A stretch of DNA of 33,010 nt, from assembly GCA_934574045.1 (NCBI GenBank), contig CAKTMK010000025.1, forward strand, positions 1 through 33,010, given 5' to 3'. Of the stretch, positions 27,990-33,010 are shown piece by piece; positions within the stretch are counted from its first letter, which is position 1; every line of letters starts with the position of its first letter. Origin of the DNA: an uncultured Oscillibacter sp. (GTDB lineage: Bacteria > Bacillota > Clostridia > Oscillospirales > Oscillospiraceae). A model generated the notes under the pieces. It saw nothing but the letters and a program-made list of their open reading frames with translations, was not told the origin of the DNA and did not search any database. Position numbers and translations under genes: made by a program.

Positions 27990-30900
27990 ATGAGAAAGAA
28001 AGCCTTGAGCCTGCTTCTCGCGCTGACCCTGTGCCTGACGGCGCTGACGCCTGCGGCGGCGCTGGGCGCCGGGGACGCGCCGGAGCAGCCTGCGGCGCAG
28101 GAGCAGACCGTCTCCGGGGGACAGGAAACGCCTGCCGGAGGACAGGACGCGTCTGTCTCCGAGGGGCCGGAAGCGCCCGCGCCCGGAAAGGAGAAGCCTG
28201 CTTCCGAGGAAGAGGAGCAGCCTGATTCCAAGGAAGAGGAGGAGACCCAGCCCGCCGAGGAGGAGCAGGAGCAGCCCGCTTCCGAGGAGGAGCAGGAGAC
28301 CCAGCCCACCGAGGAGGAGCAGGAAACGCCTGCGTCCGAGGTGGAGCCGGAGCAGCCCGCGGCGGCTCCTGTCCTGCTGGCGGCGGCAAACGACATTGCC
28401 GTACACAACGGCGAGGACGAGCACACCGCTCACCGTGTTTGCGGCGATACGTCCTGCACAAATGAGATGCATACGAACATCACGGACTGGCAACCGACAG
28501 ACAGTCTGCCTACGAAAGCTGGCCACTATTATCTGACCAAAGACGTGACACAGGACAGCACCTGGACGCCTGCGGACGGCACGGTGCTCTGCCTGAACGG
28601 CAAGAGCATTACGATGACTGGGAGCGGCGCCGTCATTACCGTTCCTGCGGTCAACGGGAACGCCGGGAAGTTTACGCTCTGCGACTGTGTGGGCGGGGGC
28701 CAGATCACCCGCAGCAAGAAGAATGGCGGCGGCGTAAAGGTAGAGGGCGGCACGTTCAACATGTACGGCGGCATCATCACCGGACACGGGGACAATCTTG
28801 ACATGAACGGCGTATATGTGTGCAGCGGAACATCGGAGACGCGCACGGTCTGGGGCACATTCAATATGTACGGCGGTACCATCAGTGACAACATCACCTC
28901 CGTCGGCGGCGGCGTGCGTGTGAAAGAGGACGGCGTATTCAATCTGTTCGGCGGCAGCATCGCCGAAAACTGCGCGGGCGGCAGCGCCAGCACGGGCGGC
29001 GGCGTGTATGTGGACGGCGGCAAATTCTATATGTACAGCGGCAGCATCACCGGCAACTACCCGGCCGGAGGAAACGGCAAGGGCGGCGGCGTGTATGTCG
29101 GCAGCGGCAGCTTCAATATGTCCGGCGGCAGCATCAGCGGAAACAACGCCGCTGCCTCAACATACTCCGCGAACGGCAATGGCGGCGGCGTGTATGTGGC
29201 GGACGGCACGTTCAACATGAGCGGCGGCACGATCTGCGGCAACACGGCCAACGATAGCGACAATGGCGGCAACGGCGGCGGCGTGTATGTGGAAGATTCC
29301 GGCACATTTACCGTCTCCGGCAACGCTTACATCGCCGGAAACAAGGTGGGCGCAACGTCCGGCACGGCCACCACGGCAAACAACGTCTATCTGGCCAGCG
29401 GTAAGACTATCACCGTCGGCAACAATCTGCAGGACGGCGCCCGCATCGGCGTGACCGTGGCGGGTTCCGATACCAGCATAGGGGGCACTGTTGTCGCCGT
29501 GCCTGACACGAGTTCCGGCGCGACGCTGAGAGACACCGATGCGGCGAAGTTTGTCAGCGACAGCGGCAGCTATCGCGGCACGCTCAAAGACGGCAATGTG
29601 CAGCTGGCGTCAGCGCCCCACAGCCACTATCTCTGCGGCGGCACGGACAAGTGTACGAAGGTCGGCCATGAATGTAAGAAAGAGACCAGCTTTACGGAGC
29701 TGTGGATGGACGCAGACGGAAATCTGTGGACAGGCAATACAGTGCTCCCCTTGACTACCTACTCCCGCAACAACAGCCAGAAGTACTATGAGCTGGCGAT
29801 AACCGACAGCAGCAGTATAGTCAGCTATTATCTGAGCGATGATCTGGACCTGAACTATCCCATTTATATCACCAACAAGGCAGTCAGCCTCTGCCTGAAC
29901 GGCCACACGCTGACGGCAGCCGGTGACTACAACACGATCACCCTCAACGGCAAATACTATAAGGGCGGTAATAGTGGTAATGATGGCAGCGGCATGCACC
30001 TCAACCTGACCGACTGCAAGGATAACGGCAAGGTCACCCACGCCAGCGGCGAAAAAGGCTCCGGCGTGTGTATGGAGAGCGGTACCTCGTTCAATCTGTT
30101 CAACGGCAGCATCACCGGCAACACGGCCGCCGGCAGCACAAATATCTACGGTAACGGCGGCGGCGTGTATGCCGGCGGCGGCACGTTTCGTATGTACGGC
30201 GGCAGCATCGCCGGAAACGCAGCCGACGATAACGGCGGCGGCGTGTATGTCAGCGGCGGCGAGTTCGAGATGTACGGAGGCACGATCGGCGGCAGCACGT
30301 CCGAGAGCGCCAACTCGGCCAGCAAGGGCGGCGGCGTGTATGTGTACGGCGGCACATTCAACATGAGCGGCGGCGAGATCACCGAGAACACGGCCACCGG
30401 CAACGGCGGCGGTGTGTATGTGAGCGGCAGTTACAACGGCGGCGGCACGTTCACCATGACCGGCGGCAGCAAGATCACCGGGAACACGGCCACCGGCAAT
30501 GGCGGCGGCGTATATGTGAGTTCCACCGGCTCCGGCAGCGGTACGTTCAACGTGAGCGGCGGCAGCAAGATCACCGGGAACACGGCCACCGGCAATGGCG
30601 GCGGCGTATACGCAGGTGAGGATGATTCGTACTACAAGAGCAAGTTTACGGCCTCCGGCGGCGTGACCATCACCGGCAACAAGGTGGGCGGCGCGAATAA
30701 CAACGTCTATCTGGTTTCCAGAAAGACCATCACCGTCGGCGCTGCGCTGGAAGACAGTGCCAAAATCGGCGTGACCACGGCGGCTAAACCCAGCGATGGT
30801 AATCCCGTTATCGTCGCCGAGCCGAAGAGCAACAGTGTGTCGCTCAGCGCGACGAATTTCCCCAGCGACGAAAGCTATGAAGTCCAGCTCAACGAGGGCA

Positions 30901-33010
30901 AGGTAGTGCTGGCGGTACCGTCCGTCCAAACGCACGAACACTTCCTCTGCGGCGAAAGCGCCTGCACTGGGATCGGCCACACCGGGGATGTCAAGACCAA
31001 TTTTACCATCCCGCTGTCGATGGAAAACGACAAGCTGATGAAGGGCGGAAGCGAGTGGACGAAGACAAATGTCTCCATTACCTCCAGCTATTCACGCGAT
31101 GTTTATGAGCTGGGGAACGGAACCTATTATCTCAACAGCGACCTCGATCTGGTACCAGATCAGATTTACATTACCGGCGATGTCAAGCTCTGCCTGAACG
31201 GGTACAGCATTGCACAGCGTTCGATCGGCGGCAACCCCGTTTACATTCTCGAAAGCGGCACCTTGACCCTGACCGACTGCAAGGGCAGCGGTCAAGAGGG
31301 TAAGATCACCCACATCGGCGCGGATGCCGATGGCCGCGGCGTGATAGTCCGCGGGACCCTGAATCTGTACGGCGGCAGTATCAGCGATAATACTACGTTT
31401 GGCGGCGAAACCGGCGAATCCGCCAATAACGGCGGCGGCGTGGTCGTCGAATCCACCGGTACCATGAATATGTACGGCGGCAAGATCACCGGCAATACCG
31501 CGCGCGTCAGTACGGAGGACGGTAAGACTTCCGGCGGCAAGGGCGGCGGCGTGTATATTTACACTGGCGGCACGTTCAACATGTCCGGCGGCGAGATCAC
31601 CGGCAACACGGCCGCGCAGAGCGGCGGCGGTGTTGCGGTGAGCAGCGGCGCTACCTTCAACCAGTCCGGAGGCACCATCAGCGGCAACGCGTCCGGCAGC
31701 TTTGGCGGCGGCGTAAGCGTCACACATGAGGACGATGTCGGCGGCGCGATGAACATGAGCGGCGGCACGATCACCGGCAACAACTGCGGCAGTAGCTTTT
31801 CCGGCGGCGGCGTATTTGTGAGCCAGAAATCCGCTTTCACCGTGTCCGGCGATGCGAAGGTTACGGGCAACGTAGTGGGCGGCACCAAAACCGGCAGCCT
31901 GTATACCGGCGGAGAGGACAACAATGTTTATCTGAGCTTCAGCAAGATCACCATCGGAACGAATGGAATGAAGAATGGAGCGAGGATCGGCGTACGGACG
32001 CTGTCCGGTGTTCCGGTCACTATTGCCGGCGACGCAAAGGCGGGTGACGCGGATTACTTTGAGAGCGACAACAGCAGCTATCATGTCGAGTATGACGCTG
32101 CAAGCAGCTCGCTGATTCTCAAGAAAGGTGAGACGCATACGCACTTCCTCTGCGGCGAAAGCACCTGCACCGGGAGCAGCTATGGCAGTCACGTAACGGA
32201 AAACGCCAAGACCACCTTTGCGATCCCGCTGTCGATGAAAGACGGCAAGCTGATGAAAGGCGAAAGCGAGTGGACAAGAACAGAAGTCGCCATTACCCGC
32301 TACTATTCAGACGATGTTTATGCACTGGAGAGCGGAACCTATTATCTGGACAGCGACATCGCATTTGAGTGGCGCGATTCGGATACTTACGACACTTCTC
32401 ATGTGCTTTACATCGACGGCGACGTTAAACTGTGCCTCAACGGACACAGCATTACGTTGAACTGTGGCGAGAGTTCTGTGATCCACGTTCTCGAAGGTAA
32501 GAAACTCGTCTTGACCGACTGCAACGGCAGCGGTGAGGGTAACGGCATCATTACCCACGGGAATAGCAGCATCAACGGCGGACATGGCCTGAGTGTAAGC
32601 GGTACGCTGGATCTTTATAACGGAAACATCACCCAAAATGCGACCTTTGGCGTTACCAACAATGTTGCCGAATCCGCCAATAACGGCGGCGGTGTGCTTG
32701 TCGAATCCACCGGCACCGTAAATATGTACGGCGGCAGGATCACGGAAAACACCGCGGTCAGCGGCACGGCCACTGACGGGACTTCCGTTGAGGGTTACGG
32801 CGGCGGCGTATATATCAAGAACGGCGGTACGTTCAATCTGTCCGGCGGCGAGATCAGCAAAAATACTGCTAAAGGCGGCAAGGGCGGCGGCGTGTATGTG
32901 GCCGACGGCGGTACGCTGGCCGTCTCCGGGGCCGCCAAGGTCACCGGCAATACGGTGGACAGCAAGGCCAACAATGTCTATCTGCCCAGCGGCGTGACCA
33001 TGGCCATCGG
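27990..33010 (+). CDS. Giant secreted modular beta-helix-type surface protein (partial, runs off the window)
   Basis: One frame is open from ATG 27990 to the window end, 1673 codons without a stop. A signal peptide (MRKKALSLLLALTLCLTALT, cleavage near AAALGA) is followed by ~100 residues rich in Glu, Pro, Gln and Ala, probably a spacer. Then come four similar modules starting near 28422, 29619, 30933 and 32136, each ~400-440 aa. A module opens with a His/Cys segment (HFLCGESACTG type), continues with YYL-x-D and KLCLNGHSI, then LTLTDCKGSG and many GGGVYV..GGTFNMSGG.ITGN repeats, and closes with NNVYL.SGKTITVG. The repeats resemble right-handed beta-helix/Pmp-type motifs of adhesins. Anchor and C-terminus lie outside the window. 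Long frames on the opposite strand here are shadows of Gly-rich codons. Confidence 0.87.
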   Translation, partial: MRKKALSLLLALTLCLTALTPAAALGAGDAPEQPAAQEQTVSGGQETPAGGQDASVSEGPEAPAPGKEKPASEEEEQPDSKEEEETQPAEEEQEQPASEEEQETQPTEEEQETPASEVEPEQPAAAPVLLAAANDIAVHNGEDEHTAHRVCGDTSCTNEMHTNITDWQPTDSLPTKAGHYYLTKDVTQDSTWTPADGTVLCLNGKSITMTGSGAVITVPAVNGNAGKFTLCDCVGGGQITRSKKNGGGVKVEGGTFNMYGGIITGHGDNLDMNGVYVCSGTSETRTVWGTFNMYGGTISDNITSVGGGVRVKEDGVFNLFGGSIAENCAGGSASTGGGVYVDGGKFYMYSGSITGNYPAGGNGKGGGVYVGSGSFNMSGGSISGNNAAASTYSANGNGGGVYVADGTFNMSGGTICGNTANDSDNGGNGGGVYVEDSGTFTVSGNAYIAGNKVGATSGTATTANNVYLASGKTITVGNNLQDGARIGVTVAGSDTSIGGTVVAVPDTSSGATLRDTDAAKFVSDSGSYRGTLKDGNVQLASAPHSHYLCGGTDKCTKVGHECKKETSFTELWMDADGNLWTGNTVLPLTTYSRNNSQKYYELAITDSSSIVSYYLSDDLDLNYPIYITNKAVSLCLNGHTLTAAGDYNTITLNGKYYKGGNSGNDGSGMHLNLTDCKDNGKVTHASGEKGSGVCMESGTSFNLFNGSITGNTAAGSTNIYGNGGGVYAGGGTFRMYGGSIAGNAADDNGGGVYVSGGEFEMYGGTIGGSTSESANSASKGGGVYVYGGTFNMSGGEITENTATGNGGGVYVSGSYNGGGTFTMTGGSKITGNTATGNGGGVYVSSTGSGSGTFNVSGGSKITGNTATGNGGGVYAGEDDSYYKSKFTASGGVTITGNKVGGANNNVYLVSRKTITVGAALEDSAKIGVTTAAKPSDGNPVIVAEPKSNSVSLSATNFPSDESYEVQLNEGKVVLAVPSVQTHEHFLCGESACTGIGHTGDVKTNFTIPLSMENDKLMKGGSEWTKTNVSITSSYSRDVYELGNGTYYLNSDLDLVPDQIYITGDVKLCLNGYSIAQRSIGGNPVYILESGTLTLTDCKGSGQEGKITHIGADADGRGVIVRGTLNLYGGSISDNTTFGGETGESANNGGGVVVESTGTMNMYGGKITGNTARVSTEDGKTSGGKGGGVYIYTGGTFNMSGGEITGNTAAQSGGGVAVSSGATFNQSGGTISGNASGSFGGGVSVTHEDDVGGAMNMSGGTITGNNCGSSFSGGGVFVSQKSAFTVSGDAKVTGNVVGGTKTGSLYTGGEDNNVYLSFSKITIGTNGMKNGARIGVRTLSGVPVTIAGDAKAGDADYFESDNSSYHVEYDAASSSLILKKGETHTHFLCGESTCTGSSYGSHVTENAKTTFAIPLSMKDGKLMKGESEWTRTEVAITRYYSDDVYALESGTYYLDSDIAFEWRDSDTYDTSHVLYIDGDVKLCLNGHSITLNCGESSVIHVLEGKKLVLTDCNGSGEGNGIITHGNSSINGGHGLSVSGTLDLYNGNITQNATFGVTNNVAESANNGGGVLVESTGTVNMYGGRITENTAVSGTATDGTSVEGYGGGVYIKNGGTFNLSGGEISKNTAKGGKGGGVYVADGGTLAVSGAAKVTGNTVDSKANNVYLPSGVTMAI
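30461..30610 (+). repeat. Recent 96-bp tandem duplication inside the surface-protein gene
   Basis: A 54-nt block is repeated without mismatch at 30461-30514 and 30557-30610, an offset of 96 nt (32 codons), so the frame is kept. It encodes GGSKITGNTATGNGGGVY twice. The identity at DNA level points to recent unequal crossing-over or slippage. Confidence 0.8.

Noticed and set aside
29610..32192. Two long minus-strand frames opposite the surface protein
   Set aside because: They mirror the Gly-Gly-Gly-Val codon repeats as Ala/His-rich sequence, and no promoter or SD is seen. The plus-strand frame has a signal peptide and ordered modules.
1..33010. tRNA, rRNA or known riboswitch genes
   Set aside because: None recognised on reading both strands; a covariance-model scan would be needed to be certain.

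Overview
The window looks like a chromosomal segment of a GC-rich, anaerobic, gut-type Firmicute of the Oscillospiraceae kind. This is inferred from gene families and composition: sigma-A type promoters, strong Shine-Dalgarno (SD) sites, ThrE pairs, a TAXI-TRAP system and large Gly-rich surface proteins. The backbone is GC-rich. A clearly AT-richer block at about 1250-6800 is probably acquired DNA. No rRNA, tRNA or CRISPR array was found.

Region by region. (1) 1-965: the 3' part of an FtsX-like ABC permease, split by an in-frame TAG. (2) 1250-6800, a defence/mobile island: a Septu-type PtuA-PtuB pair with its own promoter and terminator, a truncated TnpB, two tiny coupled ORFs, an orphan promoter-terminator unit that looks like a ~100-nt small RNA, a multiply frameshifted AlbA_2-type regulator, two copies of a ~58-nt hairpin module, and a 66-aa zinc-ribbon protein behind a structured leader. 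(3) 6801-9266: a two-gene hypothetical operon, a DAACS dicarboxylate/amino-acid symporter and a TfoX-N protein. (4) 9475-16395: a catabolic cluster read leftwards (SDR dehydrogenase, fused TRAP permease, TAXI binding protein, E1-alpha and E1-beta of a TPP-dependent 2-oxoacid/acetoin dehydrogenase), with a divergent GntR/FCD regulator and a fitting palindromic operator in the shared promoter region. E2 and E3 are absent. (5) 16579-18486: a PatB/MalY C-S lyase-type aminotransferase and a YefM-RelE-like toxin-antitoxin pair. (6) 18883-20195: a split ThrE-type Thr/Ser exporter. (7) 20196-25630: a ParA-ParB pair and an NSS-family Na+ symporter, set in unusually long GC-rich spacers that carry seven copies of one palindrome, GCGACATGCATGTCGC. 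(8) 25631-27629: a secreted tyrosine-phosphatase/LysM protein and a TspO homologue. (9) 27990 to the window end: a giant secreted repeat protein with four modules, running off the window.

The strongest unexplained signal is the palindrome family. Seven near-identical 16-26 bp palindromes lie within 5.2 kb, all between genes, on both sides of parAB, and I saw none elsewhere in the window. The simplest hypothesis is a non-canonical parS-type centromere recognised by this ParB. A hairpin/REP-like element family is the main alternative. Second in interest are the small-RNA unit at 4547-4683, the E1-alpha/beta-TRAP-SDR cluster without E2/E3, and the giant modular surface protein.

All calls come from reading the sequence; family names rest on remembered motifs, and no database search was made.
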